A stretch of 64,000 nucleotides of DNA from Lyngbya sp. CCAP 1446/10 (GTDB lineage Bacteria; Cyanobacteriota; Cyanobacteriia; Cyanobacteriales; Microcoleaceae), in contig NZ_JAIGNI010000004.1 of the NCBI RefSeq assembly GCF_026130175.1, forward strand, positions 116,792 to 180,791, in the 5' to 3' direction. How positions within the stretch are numbered: position 1 is the stretch's first letter; every line of letters starts with the position of its first letter. The translations under genes were made by a program, and so were the position numbers. Positions 51,677-63,221 of this stretch are shown piece after piece. The notes below the pieces were generated by a model that saw only the letters and a list, made by a program, of their open reading frames with translations, was not told where the DNA came from and did not search any database.

Positions 51677-51916
51677 ATGAAAACTGGTTCTGATAAAAAA
51701 GCTATTAGTGCTTGGGATTACAAACCTTGGTGGTGTCAGCCTTGGTCGATTCTTTTGACTGGCACGAGTCTGATTTCCGGTAGTTGGTTTTTGCTAAAAA
51801 CTGTTTGGATAACTGTTTTAGTCGCGATTCCTTTATTAGCTTGGATGGGATTTTTCTTATTAGTTTGGCCGAAGTTGATGGTGTCTAGCGGTGCTTTAGA
51901 TTCTCATTCAGATTAG
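51677..51916 (+). CDS. Small membrane protein, 79 aa
   Basis: Two hydrophobic helices are evident: PWSILLTGTSLISGSWFLLK and TVWITVLVAIPLLAWMGFFL, joined by a short loop and preceded by Trp-rich KAISAWDYKPWWCQPW. It is probably a short integral membrane protein. The pattern resembles small cyanobacterial membrane proteins (DUF6737-like), but this name is tentative. It follows the Uma2 gene by 54 bp on the same strand. Confidence 0.6.
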   Translation: MKTGSDKKAISAWDYKPWWCQPWSILLTGTSLISGSWFLLKTVWITVLVAIPLLAWMGFFLLVWPKLMVSSGALDSHSD

Positions 51917-51976
51917 GTTTTGGTGGTGCGCTGTTTGAGTAAGGTGCGCCATCAGTGCTCTACGTTTCTAGCAAAG

Positions 51977-52096
51977 TCTCGATCCCCCTAAATCCCCCTT
52001 AAGAAGGGGGACTTTGAAAAGTGGACGGTTTCGCCCTTAACAAAAGGGGCTTTGACGCTCTTGTCCCCCCCTTTTTAAGGGGGGCTAGGGGGGATC
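51977..52096. repeat. C-rich MITE-like repeat, second copy
   Basis: GATCCCCCTAAATCCCCCTT at the left and AAGGGGGGCTAGGGGGGATC at the right form inverted ends. The copy at 37046-37179 has the same ends and the AAGAAGGGGGACTTTG core. No transposase is present in either copy. Confidence 0.7.
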
Positions 52097-52139
52097 GATG
52101 GCCTAACGATCAAACAGTGTTTCGCACGCTACAATAACC

Positions 52140-55100
52140 CTACATTTGCGGGTAATAGTCTTGAATTGCTTTCACTTCCATCGGGTGAGATTTGAGCGAT
52201 CGAATTCCCGCTGCTGTCGCTTTGGCACCGGCTATTGTCGTAATAATCGGGATTTTGTAAGTCAAAGCTGTGCGGCGGATAAAGATGCCATCGGCGCGGG
52301 ATTCTTCGCCGGAAGGTGTGGTAATAATTAGTTGGATATTCTCATTCTTGATCGAATCCAACAAATTTGGCCGCCCTTCATGCAGCTTCAATACCAAATC
52401 TATATCTAAACCTTGCTCTAGCAAAACTTTCCGTGTGCCGTGGGTTGCTACTATTTTGAAACCCAATTCCAAGAATTCCTTGACAACCGGTACTACTGCT
52501 AGTTTATCCCGATCGCGCATCGAAACCAACACAGTTCCCGACAACGGCATCACTTGGCCTGCGCCGAGTTGAGCTTTGGCAAATGCTTTGCCAAAATCTG
52601 TGTCAATCCCCATGACTTCGCCAGTCGATCGCATTTCCGGCCCTAACAATGTATCAGTTCCTGGGAACTTAGCAAATGGTAGCACAGCCTCTTTCACAGA
52701 AACGTGAATTGGTACAATCTCTTTAGTAAAACCTAAAGCTTCCAGAGTTTGACCTGACATGACTCGCGATGCCATTTTTGCTAGCGGAACCCCGATCGCT
52801 TTTGACACAAAAGGTACTGTACGAGAAGCCCGCGGGTTAGCTTCCAAAATGAAAACTTGTTCGCCTTGTACAGCAAATTGAATGTTCATCAACCCGATCA
52901 CTTTCAGGGCTTTTGCTAGTTCGATTGTCTGGCGGCGGATTGTGACTAAAGCTGCGTCGGGAAGGGTTTGGTAAGGGATAGAACAAGCCGAGTCGCCGGA
53001 GTGGATACCCGCTTCCTCGATGTGCTCCATAATACCGCCGATGGTGACATTGCCAGTAATATCGGCGATCGCATCTACATCCACTTCGATCGCATTTTCC
53101 AAGAACTTGTCAATTAAAATCGGATGATCCGGTTCTACAAGCACCGCATAAGTCATGTAACGTTCCAATTCTGTATCGGAATAAACAATTTCCATGCCCC
53201 GCCCGCCCAACACGTAACTCGGCCGCACCACCACCGGATAACCGATGCGCCCAGCTACTATCAAAGCATCCTCAAAACTCCGCGCCAAACCGTTAGCTGC
53301 TTGCTGAATATCCAATTCCCGCAGAATCTTTTCAAATCGCTCCCTGTCTTCAGCAGCATCAATAGAATCCGGCGAAGTTCCCCAGATTTTTGTTTGTACG
53401 TCAGGATGATTTTCGAGAGCCTTTTGTAAAGGAATCGCCAATTTCAGCGGCGTTTGTCCGCCAAATTGAATGATTACTCCTTCGGGATTTTCCGCCTCAA
53501 TGATATTGAGAACATCTTCTTTAGTTAGCGGTTCAAAATACAGGCGATCGCTTGTATCATAATCTGTTGAAACCGTCTCCGGGTTCGAGTTGACCATAAT
53601 TGTTTCAAACCCATCCTCACCTAGAGAATAGGAGGCGTGACAGCAACAATAATCAAACTCAATCCCCTGTCCGATCCGGTTCGGACCACCACCTAGAATC
53701 ATCACTTTGCGCTTAGTAGAAGGCAAAACTTCCGACTCCGGCGCGAGACTGTGGCCAACGGGCGAAATCTTCTTTTCTTCATCGCCCAATTCCCAAATTG
53801 CCGCTCCCACTTCGTAGGTGGAATAATAATACGGTGTAAACGCTTCAAATTCAGCGGCACAGGTATCAACTGTTTTGTAAATCGGTATTACGCCCAAATC
53901 TTTGCGGTAGGCGCGGACTTCATCTTCCGATGTTTTTGTAGCATAAGCAATTTGGCGATCGCTAAATCCCAACTGCTTTACTTCAAACATTGTCTCTTTT
54001 GTCAACTGCTTGAGCGTTGTTCGTTTCAAGAACTTCTCTGCTTCCAACAATTCCTGCATTTTATCCAAAAACCAGGGGTCAATTGCTGTGAGCTCGAAGA
54101 CTTCTTCCACCGACATTCCCATCATCATCGCGTGGCGGACTGTAAAAATGCGATCGGGATTTGGTGTCCGCAATCCGGCGCGAATTTGTTCCAAACTCGG
54201 CAATTTTTCCGGTTTGTCGCACCCGAAACCTGCGCGGCCAGTTTCCAATCCCCGCAGCGCTTTTTGGAAAGATTCGTTGAAGCTGCGCCCGATCGCCATT
54301 ACCTCTCCAACTGACTTCATTTGCGTCGTCAGAGTCGGTTCGGAACCTGGGAACTTTTCAAAAGCAAATCGGGGAATCTTCGTCACCACGTAGTCAATTG
54401 TCGGCTCAAAAGACGCGGGAGTTTTCTTGGTGATATCGTTGGAAATTTCGTCTAAGGTGTAGCCTACCGCTAATTTTGCCGCCATTTTGGCAATGGGGAA
54501 ACCGGTTGCTTTCGAGGCCAAGGCAGAGGAACGAGAAACCCGTGGGTTCATTTCAATTACAATGAAATCTCCGTTAACTGGATTCACCGCAAATTGAATG
54601 TTAGAACCGCCAGTTTCCACTCCGATTTCGCGGATAATTTTAATCGAAGCATCCCGCAGGCGCTGATATTCTTTGTCGGTAAGAGTTTGGGCTGGTGCGA
54701 CGGTAATCGAATCGCCGGTGTGAACGCCCATCGGGTCGAGATTCTCGATCGAACAAATAATCACTACATTATCTGCCAAATCCCGCATCACTTCCAGTTC
54801 GTACTCTTTCCAACCAATCAAAGATTGTTCGATCAAGATTTGCGATACGGGACTCGCGTCAACACCACCTTGGGCCATTTCTTCAAACTCTTCTTGATTG
54901 TAAGAAATACCGCCTCCCGTACCGCCCATTGTAAAAGCAGGACGAATAATTAACGGATAACTGCCGATTTGGTGACCGATTGTTTTGGCTTCTTCGAGAT
55001 TGTTAGCAATTCCCGAAGGACAAACGGCGACACCAATTCGCGCCATCGCTTCTTTAAATAACAGTCGGTCTTCTGCCATTTCAATTGCTGGCAATTTAGC

Positions 55101-55451
55101 ACCAATTAACTCGACGTTGTACTTTTCTAAAACGCCATTTTTAGCCAATGCAACTGCTAAATTGAGCGCCGTTTGACCGCCCATTGTCGGCAAAATTGCT
55201 TGTGGTCTTTCTTTGGCAATAATTTGTTCGAGGATGCCCGGTGTTAGAGGTTCGATGTAAATGCGATCGGCAGTTTCTGGATCGGTCATAATCGTTGCAG
55301 GGTTGGAATTCACCAGAACAACTTCATAACCTTCTTCTCGCAAAGCTTTGCAAGCTTGCGTCCCCGAATAATCAAATTCGCACGCTTGGCCGATAACAAT
55401 TGGGCCGGAACCAATGAGAAGAATCTTTTTTAAGTCTTGACGACGGGGCAT
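52140..55451 (-). CDS. carB: Carbamoyl-phosphate synthase large subunit
   Basis: CarB makes carbamoyl phosphate from bicarbonate, ATP and ammonia supplied by CarA, for arginine and pyrimidine synthesis. The 1103 residues cover two ATP-grasp halves: [20 protein letters not shown] begins the first, [20 protein letters not shown] the second. [53 protein letters not shown] and [20 protein letters not shown] are the ATP/substrate sites. The C-terminal allosteric domain contains [20 protein letters not shown]. No carA gene is next to it here. Confidence 0.98.
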   Translation of the reverse strand: MPRRQDLKKILLIGSGPIVIGQACEFDYSGTQACKALREEGYEVVLVNSNPATIMTDPETADRIYIEPLTPGILEQIIAKERPQAILPTMGGQTALNLAVALAKNGVLEKYNVELIGAKLPAIEMAEDRLLFKEAMARIGVAVCPSGIANNLEEAKTIGHQIGSYPLIIRPAFTMGGTGGGISYNQEEFEEMAQGGVDASPVSQILIEQSLIGWKEYELEVMRDLADNVVIICSIENLDPMGVHTGDSITVAPAQTLTDKEYQRLRDASIKIIREIGVETGGSNIQFAVNPVNGDFIVIEMNPRVSRSSALASKATGFPIAKMAAKLAVGYTLDEISNDITKKTPASFEPTIDYVVTKIPRFAFEKFPGSEPTLTTQMKSVGEVMAIGRSFNESFQKALRGLETGRAGFGCDKPEKLPSLEQIRAGLRTPNPDRIFTVRHAMMMGMSVEEVFELTAIDPWFLDKMQELLEAEKFLKRTTLKQLTKETMFEVKQLGFSDRQIAYATKTSEDEVRAYRKDLGVIPIYKTVDTCAAEFEAFTPYYYSTYEVGAAIWELGDEEKKISPVGHSLAPESEVLPSTKRKVMILGGGPNRIGQGIEFDYCCCHASYSLGEDGFETIMVNSNPETVSTDYDTSDRLYFEPLTKEDVLNIIEAENPEGVIIQFGGQTPLKLAIPLQKALENHPDVQTKIWGTSPDSIDAAEDRERFEKILRELDIQQAANGLARSFEDALIVAGRIGYPVVVRPSYVLGGRGMEIVYSDTELERYMTYAVLVEPDHPILIDKFLENAIEVDVDAIADITGNVTIGGIMEHIEEAGIHSGDSACSIPYQTLPDAALVTIRRQTIELAKALKVIGLMNIQFAVQGEQVFILEANPRASRTVPFVSKAIGVPLAKMASRVMSGQTLEALGFTKEIVPIHVSVKEAVLPFAKFPGTDTLLGPEMRSTGEVMGIDTDFGKAFAKAQLGAGQVMPLSGTVLVSMRDRDKLAVVPVVKEFLELGFKIVATHGTRKVLLEQGLDIDLVLKLHEGRPNLLDSIKNENIQLIITTPSGEESRADGIFIRRTALTYKIPIITTIAGAKATAAGIRSLKSHPMEVKAIQDYYPQM

Positions 55452-55790
55452 AGGTTCGTAATTGGTAATTGGACAGGATTAACGATAAATTTGATGTTTG
55501 GCATCAATCTTAGAAACAGACTTTTTGAGCTGTTCCATCAAAAGCTTACTCAAAATAGTGCAAGTTTTGTTGTTAAGTTGAAATTGTGCACCATTATCAG
55601 CATTTTGGAAGCAGAACCTCGCGACTCCGGCTGGCCGACACCGCCAGCTAGGGAGAAATATTGAGGGAAAAGGGTTTAGTCGATCGCTAAATCCAGACTA
55701 TTTTAAGTGTTGCGCTCAAATCGTGTTGTAAAATACAGAATCCTGGTATTCCGCCCGATCGATCGTTTATTCCTGGGCGCAAGGATAGTC

Positions 55791-55857
55791 AGAAACCGGG
55801 TTTTTTTACGAAAATCCTTGGTTGGAGTCATCAGATTAAGTAAAAAACCCGGTTTCT
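55791..55857 (-). terminator. 16-bp perfect AGAAACCGGGTTTTTT palindrome
   Basis: Arms 55791-55806 and 55842-55857 are fully complementary over 16 bp, with a 35-nt loop. The copy lies after the minus-strand gene at 55913, in terminator position, and belongs to a repeat family seen at 31036 and 58179. Confidence 0.55.
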
Positions 55858-55912
55858 TTGGTCTTAATGCGTAAGTCCTTGTGCCGTTTCCCTACCGTAT
55901 GTCATCCAATTT

Positions 55913-56155
55913 TTAGGGTTTGCGGGACGATCGCTTGATGAGTACACTGATAACTTGTCCCGGCTTTGGGCCTCGCTGCGGCGGACTCCAATCCCCAACG
56001 GCTGCAAATCCCAGTCGATACAACGTGTGGATGGTTTCTGACACGGCTGCGGGGGAACCGACAACCGTTATCTGCACGACTTCTTGTTCGGGTACTGTTG
56101 AGCCGTCATTTGGACGATCAGAAAAGTTGTCGTCAGGTACGAATTCCTGTGACAT
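55913..56155 (-). CDS. Small hypothetical protein, 80 aa
   Basis: The start is at ATG 56155 because AGGAGAACATATT lies just upstream; a longer frame up to 56227 has no such site. The sequence reads MSQEFVPDDNFSDRPNDGST, VPEQEVVQITVVGSPAAVSE, TIHTLYRLGFAAVGDWSPPQ and ends RGPKPGQVISVLIKRSSRKP. A ferredoxin-like beta-alpha pattern is possible (VVQITVVGS, TIHTLYRLGF). No family is recognised; the gene is isolated from carB by 460 bp. Confidence 0.6.
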   Translation of the reverse strand: MSQEFVPDDNFSDRPNDGSTVPEQEVVQITVVGSPAAVSETIHTLYRLGFAAVGDWSPPQRGPKPGQVISVLIKRSSRKP

Positions 56156-56682
56156 AATATGTTCTCCTAGTTTTGGGTTTTTCTGGCGAGGAAAACCCAA
56201 AAACCCAGCCGCCCCGCACGATAACACAGAGCAGGGCGGCTACAGAGAGTGATAAAATTCTCCGTTAGCCTCCAGACTGCTTGTCCCAGTTTGGCGGTTA
56301 GCTGTCCATTGCTGCTCGTAACAGCTTTGGACAGTGCAACTAGATTTTTGAGCGACGCCGGCTACTTCCTTTCTAAGCAAAGCAGCCTTAATTCCATAGC
56401 GTAGCCATAATGGGGGCCGCAGTCAATCGATTTAAGATTTTGGATTTTGGATTTTAGATTCTCCTGAAAGTTTAGTCGGCGTAGCCTACAAGTTTCTGCG
56501 ATTGCTTTCCCGAAGCGCAATGACAGACAAATCTCCCACTCTCCCACTCTCCCACTCTCCCACTCTTCCCCTCCCCATCTCCTCTCCCTGAATCCAACCT
56601 ACTAGATGAGGGAATGCGCCGAGGATCGGGTAAAATATGAAATCGTTCCAAAACCTTAAAATCTAAAATCTAAAATACACCT
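56156..56682. other. Intergenic region with an 8-bp tandem repeat
   Basis: An array of CTCCCACT units (about four, 56532-56563) and general C/T-rich sequence are present. No coding region is supported. A small GC-rich palindrome, AGCCGCCC with GGGCGGCT, lies near 56208-56240 upstream of the 55913 gene. Confidence 0.55.
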
Positions 56683-56937
56683 ATGGCTAGAACTCCCAGC
56701 GAATATTCCGTGCACCTACTGATTGATGGCGGCCACCGCGAAGAAATCCGTTTTGCAACCCTGCAAGATTTTCAACAGTGGTATAAAACCCTGGTTCCCA
56801 AACAAGATTCGTCAGAATTTGTTAATGTCCCGATCAAAAATATTCAAGGCGAATACATGGTAATTCGGCCTACCGCTATTCTCGGAATTCGCGTTGAACC
56901 GATATTTAGTTCTAGCATCGAACGATACGATGAATGA
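56683..56937 (+). CDS. Small hypothetical protein, 84 aa
   Basis: The protein starts MARTPSEYSVHLLIDGGHRE and goes on EIRFATLQDFQQWYKTLVPK, ending in GEYMVIRPTAILGIRVEPIF. An alternating pattern of beta strand and helix suggests a compact globular fold. No family is recognised, but the gene overlaps mltA by a few bases (its TGA overlaps the ATGA start region), so it probably shares a transcript with the murein transglycosylase. Confidence 0.65.
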   Translation: MARTPSEYSVHLLIDGGHREEIRFATLQDFQQWYKTLVPKQDSSEFVNVPIKNIQGEYMVIRPTAILGIRVEPIFSSSIERYDE

Positions 56938-58160
56938 TCGATCGGGAAAGTTATCAATTGAGTAGGAAAGATTGGAAATTGAGTAAGATTTTTCGTTATC
57001 AGCTATTGGCGATCGCCTGTTGCGTTTTGGCGATCGCATTTTCGGTGCCCGCGATCGCAATTCCGGCGCTGCAACCCATTAGTGTAAGTCAATTACAACC
57101 GAGTGAGTTGGAGTCGATCGCCTTTGACGCTCAAATCTGGGGCGAAAATGGCAAACCGGGGGATAAGCAATTGCTGTTAAAGTCGATCGACAACAGCCTC
57201 GGTTATCTCAACTCCCAAGCCGCCGCCAGTGCTTACAGCCGCTATCCTGTAGCAGGTATTACGCGCGATCGAGTTAGGCGATCGCTCGATCGATTCCGGC
57301 AATTAGTTGTCAGTTCTACAACTCCAGCAGAACTCCAGGAATCTGTCAAGCGGGAATTTGTGTTTTATAAGTCGATCGGCAAAGACAACAAAGGTACAGT
57401 TGCATTTACCGGTTATTTCGAGCCGACTTACCCAGCTTCTCGCACGCCTAATTCCGAATACCGTTACCCCCTGTACAGAGTGCCGCCAAACTTGGGTTCT
57501 TGGTCGAAACCTCACCCAACCAGATTGGAATTGGAAGGTGCGGATGCTTTGCAGGGAAGTAAAGGATTGTTGCGGGGGTTGGAATTGGTCTGGTTGCGCG
57601 ATCGCTTCCAAGCATTTCTCGTCCACGTCCAAGGTTCGGCGAAGTTGCAGTTAGCAGACGGCGGCGTAATGACAGTCGGTTTTGCGGGCAAAACCAGTCA
57701 GAGTTATACAGGTGTCGGGCGAGAATTAGTTAAGGACGGCAAGTTTACTTTAGAACAGCTAACATTGCCGAAACTAAACGAATATTTTACCAATTTTCCG
57801 GCAGAAATGGACAAGTATTTGCCGAAGAATCAAAGTTTTGTGTTCTTCCGAGATACTAACGGCGCACCTGCTACTGGCAGCATTGGAGTGCCCGTAACTG
57901 CCGAAAGGTCGATCGCAACGGATAAAGTGTTAATGCCCCCCGGCGCGCTAGCATTAATTAGCACGAAACTGCCCTATCCCAATGCAGCGGGGAAACTCGA
58001 ACAAAGTGCCGTAAATCGGTATGTTTTGGATCAGGATACGGGTGGTGCAATTAAAGGCGCGGGCAGAGTTGATGTATTTATGGGGACGGGAAACTCGGCG
58101 GGCGATCGGGCGGGTTATATCAACTCTACTGGAGAACTGTATTATCCGCTATTAAAGTAG
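56934..58160 (+). CDS. mltA: Membrane-bound lytic murein transglycosylase A
   Basis: MltA-type enzymes (GH102) cut the glycan strands of peptidoglycan to 1,6-anhydro ends. The N-terminus has a signal-like helix at about residues 22-42 (YQLLAIACCVLAIAFSVPAI). The core shows EFVFYKSIGKDNKGTVAFTG, YFEPTYPASRTPNSEYRYPL, HVQGSAKLQLADGG, FVFFRDTNGAPATGSIGVPV and the catalytic-type 3D domain YVLDQDTGGAIKGAGRVDVF MGTG region (Asp). The 408 residues are usual. Its start overlaps the end of the gene at 56683. Probably acts in the periplasm. Confidence 0.92.
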   Translation: MIDRESYQLSRKDWKLSKIFRYQLLAIACCVLAIAFSVPAIAIPALQPISVSQLQPSELESIAFDAQIWGENGKPGDKQLLLKSIDNSLGYLNSQAAASAYSRYPVAGITRDRVRRSLDRFRQLVVSSTTPAELQESVKREFVFYKSIGKDNKGTVAFTGYFEPTYPASRTPNSEYRYPLYRVPPNLGSWSKPHPTRLELEGADALQGSKGLLRGLELVWLRDRFQAFLVHVQGSAKLQLADGGVMTVGFAGKTSQSYTGVGRELVKDGKFTLEQLTLPKLNEYFTNFPAEMDKYLPKNQSFVFFRDTNGAPATGSIGVPVTAERSIATDKVLMPPGALALISTKLPYPNAAGKLEQSAVNRYVLDQDTGGAIKGAGRVDVFMGTGNSAGDRAGYINSTGELYYPLLK

Positions 58161-58178
58161 GAACAAAGCGAGTGGCCA

Positions 58179-58240
58179 TAAACCGGGTTTTTACCAAAAT
58201 TATTCGCAATCATCGATAGATTAGGAAAAAACCCGGTTTA
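58179..58240 (+). terminator. AAACCGGGTTTTT palindrome downstream of mltA
   Basis: Arms TAAACCGGGTTTTT (58179-58192) and AAAAACCCGGTTTA (58227-58240) are perfectly complementary over 14 bp, 18 bp after the mltA stop. It belongs to the same family as 55791-55857. Confidence 0.55.
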
Positions 58241-58309
58241 TTCGATATTCACGAGTGGCTAGCAAAACAGAACAAAATAGAAACAACCCCACCCATCACA
58301 ACCCCACAA

Positions 58310-59197
58310 ATGCTCAACAAAATTTGGCAATTCCTCAAAGGACTAATCCAGCGCCTATTGGGAACTACACCCCCACCTGCGCCACCACCTGCGCCCCGCC
58401 CCACCCTAACAGACGCGGAATACGAGTCGAAATTCATGGAAATCCTGGAAGGGGTGAATGCCGGCTGGAGTCGAGGGGATGTCGCGGGATTCTTAATCGC
58501 AAAACGCCTGAGAGATGGTGAATTGGCCGCTTGGTTGCGACGGTTTGGGAGTGGATTGTTTGAGGGCGAACATGATGACACCGCTGCTACGGATGCGGTG
58601 GTTTCGCTTCAGGAATTGGCGCAGCGGCTGGGTTTGTTGGGGAGATTTGGTAGCGGGGAATTGTCGCAGGTAGCGGGGGATCTTGGGCGGGAGATTTTGA
58701 CGCGATTTCCGCTGCCGGTGGTTGAGGATGATGGTGGGTATGGGAATGTGATTGAGGCGGTGTTTGTTGGGGATGGTTTGGGTTTTTCTGGGGATGGGAA
58801 TCGCAGGGATGCGGAGGATGAATCGGAAGTTAATTTAGATGCTGATGCGTGGTGCTATCGAGGGAATGAGCAGTTTGAAGAAGGAGATTTTTTAGCTGCG
58901 ATCGCATCTTACGACAAAGCCTTAGAATTCAAACCAGATTTACACGACGCCTGGAACAATCGGGGCGGTGCACTGGATAATTTAGGCAGGTTGGAAGATG
59001 CGATCGCATCTTACGACAAAGCCTTAGAAATTCAACCTGATTTTGACGAGGCTTGGAACAATCGGGGTCGTGCATTGTTTAATTTAGGCAGGTTTGAAGA
59101 GGCGATCACATCTTTCAACCAGGCAATTGCTCTCAAACCAGACTACCACGAATTTTTGCACAACCGAGACGTAGCGCAACGTCAGTTAGAACGTTAG
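58310..59197 (+). CDS. TPR repeat protein, 295 aa
   Basis: The N-terminus (MLNKIWQFLKGLIQRLLG) is amphipathic and is followed by a Pro-rich link (PPPAPPPAPRP), then a helical module of about 160 residues (ESKFMEILEGVNAGWSRGDV, AGFLIAKRLRDGELAAWLRR). The C-terminal 100 residues hold three tetratricopeptide repeats: AWCYRGNEQFEEGDFLAAIA, AWNNRGGALDNLGRLEDAIA and AWNNRGRALFNLGRFEEAIT, each with the W...G/A...Y pattern. TPRs mediate protein binding; no partner is evident. Confidence 0.85.
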   Translation: MLNKIWQFLKGLIQRLLGTTPPPAPPPAPRPTLTDAEYESKFMEILEGVNAGWSRGDVAGFLIAKRLRDGELAAWLRRFGSGLFEGEHDDTAATDAVVSLQELAQRLGLLGRFGSGELSQVAGDLGREILTRFPLPVVEDDGGYGNVIEAVFVGDGLGFSGDGNRRDAEDESEVNLDADAWCYRGNEQFEEGDFLAAIASYDKALEFKPDLHDAWNNRGGALDNLGRLEDAIASYDKALEIQPDFDEAWNNRGRALFNLGRFEEAITSFNQAIALKPDYHEFLHNRDVAQRQLER

Positions 59198-59362
59198 AAC
59201 AAACTGAATAGCCGAACTCGCCTCGCTCCAGCATTTTGGCGGAGTTGGGCGATCGCCATGATATTCTGATCAATTAAGCTAAGCACCGCATCCGTCGGTA
59301 ATTTTCACACACTCAAATAAGATGAAAGAGGACTGAAGTCCTCACTACAATCTCAAATCGTA

Positions 59363-60250
59363 ATGACACAAGTAATCGGCATCGACTTAGGCGGCACCGC
59401 AATCAAACTCGGCAGATTTAGCGCTGACGGCGTTTGTCACCAATCCTTAACTGTCCCAACGCCTCAACCCGCTACGCCGGAAGCCGTCTTAGCCGCCATC
59501 ACCGATGCTATTTTACAACTTAATTCACAAGAAAATGCTGTAGGGGCGATCGGCATTGGCACACCAGGCCCCGCAGACGCAGCCGGCAGAATAGCCAGAG
59601 TAGCAATTAACCTCAAAAACTGGCATAACGTCCCCCTCGCTGACTGGTTAGAAGCAAAAACCGGACTGCCAACAATATTAGCAAATGATGCCAACTGTGC
59701 CGGATTAGGAGAAGCTTGGTTAGGTGCAGGAAAAAACTTTAAAAATCTAATTTTATTAACATTAGGAACAGGAGTCGGCGGTGCAATTATCTTAGATGGT
59801 AAACTATTTTCAGGTCATCAAGGCGCCGCCGGAGAACTCGGATTAATTGCCATAAATCCCGATGGCCCAGAGTGCAACAGTGGCAATCGCGGTTCCTTGG
59901 AACAGTACGTTTCCGTGCAAGCAATTCGCCGCGAAACTGGTTTAGAACCCCTAGAACTAGCAGATTTAGCAAAGTCTGGAGATGCCAAAGCTTTAGAATA
60001 TTGGCACAATTACGGACGATATCTCGGTATCGGTTTAGCAAGTCTCATTTATATTTTAACGCCGGAAGCTATTATTATCGGTGGCGGAATTAGTGCCGGT
60101 GCAGAGTTTTTCTTGCCAGCAGTTCGATCCGAAATTGAGCGGCGGGTACTCCCCAGTTCTCGCGAATATTTGCAGTTATTGGTGGCCAAATTGGGCAATC
60201 AAGCAGGCATCGTAGGCGCAGCAAAACTCGCTTGGCAAGTCGCTCAATAG
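59363..60250 (+). CDS. ROK family sugar kinase (glucokinase-like)
   Basis: The 295-residue protein has the ROK pattern: TQVIGIDLGGTAIKLGRFSA (ATP-binding phosphate loop), GIGTPGPADAAGRIARVAIN, LANDANCAGLGEAWLG (catalytic Asp), LTLGTGVGGAIILDGKLFSG, and GELGLIAINPDGPECNSGNR, GSLEQYVSVQAIRRETG. In typical ROK proteins a CxCGxxGCxE motif binds zinc; here only one of the Cys remains. It probably phosphorylates glucose or a similar sugar with ATP, but zinc binding is doubtful. It is transcribed alone. Confidence 0.9.
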   Translation: MTQVIGIDLGGTAIKLGRFSADGVCHQSLTVPTPQPATPEAVLAAITDAILQLNSQENAVGAIGIGTPGPADAAGRIARVAINLKNWHNVPLADWLEAKTGLPTILANDANCAGLGEAWLGAGKNFKNLILLTLGTGVGGAIILDGKLFSGHQGAAGELGLIAINPDGPECNSGNRGSLEQYVSVQAIRRETGLEPLELADLAKSGDAKALEYWHNYGRYLGIGLASLIYILTPEAIIIGGGISAGAEFFLPAVRSEIERRVLPSSREYLQLLVAKLGNQAGIVGAAKLAWQVAQ

Positions 60251-60376
60251 TGATGAAAAATTAACAATGCAGCGCCTTTGACTGCGCTCTTTTCATCTCT
60301 AAACTTACGGTTCGCATCGCGCACATACCACAAAAACAATTAAAATGAATGTTGGGAGTTACTAATAATAATCTCC

Positions 60377-60437
60377 CTTCATCCTTCATCCTTCTTCCTT
60401 CTTCCTTCTTCCTTCTTCCTTCTTCCTTCCTCCTTCT
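60377..60437. repeat. Heptamer array (CTTCCTT), about eight units
   Basis: TTCTTCC/CTTCATC units run to the stop codon of the adjacent minus-strand gene. Confidence 0.85.
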
Positions 60438-60863
60438 TCATGGCAGAGAGTGCCCAGTCATATTTTTAATGTATTCCTGAATTTTTAGATAATCGTCTGA
60501 GTTGCCTTCGCGCATGAGAATAATATTAGTAGCACTGTCTGGCAGGAAAAAGCTGATTAGCCTACCGTTCTGTTCGCAAGCAAAAGAGCTAATTCTACTC
60601 AGATCGATCGCAAATTCCTTGCGATCGTAATTAATCTTAATCCACGAACCTTTAGAATTGCGATCGATCGTTTTTTTGATGTATTCGAGAACTTGCTTGT
60701 AAGCCTCATGATTGCCTTGGGGATTAAGAATAATCGGCTGACTGCTATTAGGCAGCCAAAATGTGATACGCTTGTTATCCAGTTCGCTAGAAAAAGCACT
60801 AATAGTGTCAAGGTCAATTATGTATGTACTTTTCTCATAAGTAAATTTGCTCCAATACGCCAC
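60438..60863 (-). CDS. Hypothetical protein made of two similar halves, 141 aa
   Basis: The first half reads WSKFTYEKSTYIIDLDTISA, then RITFWLPNSSQPIILNPQGN and LEYIKKTI. The second reads WIKINYDRKEFAIDLSRISS, then RLISFFLPDSATNIILMREG and IQEYIKNMT. The two halves align without major gaps, indicating an internal duplication of a domain of about 65 residues. No family is recognised. The predicted domain is alternating strands and a terminal helix. An RBS is not evident. Confidence 0.65.
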   Translation of the reverse strand: MAYWSKFTYEKSTYIIDLDTISAFSSELDNKRITFWLPNSSQPIILNPQGNHEAYKQVLEYIKKTIDRNSKGSWIKINYDRKEFAIDLSRISSFACEQNGRLISFFLPDSATNIILMREGNSDDYLKIQEYIKNMTGHSLP

Positions 60864-61198
60864 AAAAACCTCCTCAAACCTGCGCTTCCTGGTATTTTAG
60901 GATAGTTTGACAACTCATACCATTTTAGATTTTAAATTTTAGATTGGGAATGACAGATTCTGTATGAGTTTGGATCTTGCCTACAGTTGCATTCTTTTTT
61001 GAAACTGGTATCACGATTGAAATCTCAGCTAAAAAGTTAAGTAAAAATACTAAGAATTTTTACCTTCTGTCTTCTCCCTTCGGGTACTAGCCCCCCAACC
61101 CCTATGCTAGGGCAGGGGTAAGGTTTTTCACTCGTTGAGAATGCTGCCCGATATCATGTCCGGTAAGTGCCACCCTAATCAAATCCTATTCTTGGGTT
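60864..61198. other. Intergenic gap, no gene recognised
   Basis: The stretch contains AT-rich sequence and a C-rich stretch (about 61090-61110). A terminator-like hairpin lies just beyond at 61199-61260. No coding region is supported. Confidence 0.4.
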
Positions 61199-61260
61199 GG
61201 GCGGGTGAGAGTACGATCGACTATCCATCCTATTTGAATATTGTCTACTCTCACCCGCCC
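61199..61260 (-). terminator. 15-bp inverted repeat downstream of pyrG
   Basis: Arms GGGCGGGTGAGAGTA (61199-61213) and TACTCTCACCCGCCC (61246-61260) pair perfectly over 15 bp with a 32-nt loop, 50 bp after the pyrG stop codon. No T-run follows on the minus strand, so it may act as a stabiliser or factor-dependent terminator. Confidence 0.5.
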
Positions 61261-61309
61261 CCACAGACTTCTAATATATCAGAACTAATCGATCGCAGAT
61301 GGTATGAGA

Positions 61310-62974
<1,665 letters not shown>

Positions 62975-63221
62975 TCAACTTTAGATGTTTCTATAGTTAA
63001 GAGGGTAACACTCAACTCTAAGAGCTAAAATCGAAAATTGTCCAGCAGGGTTTCAGCATTTCTCAAATACGGGTGGGGACATGACGAGTGGGCCATTAGC
63101 TCGATCGGGCGGTTGGCATGGGTTTGGAGTGCGATCGCCCATTTCACAACTCTTGCTTGTTCAATACTTCGCTTTTGGAGGAGACGAAGGGCCCGCCAGA
63201 GACCAACCCTTTTTACTTTCG

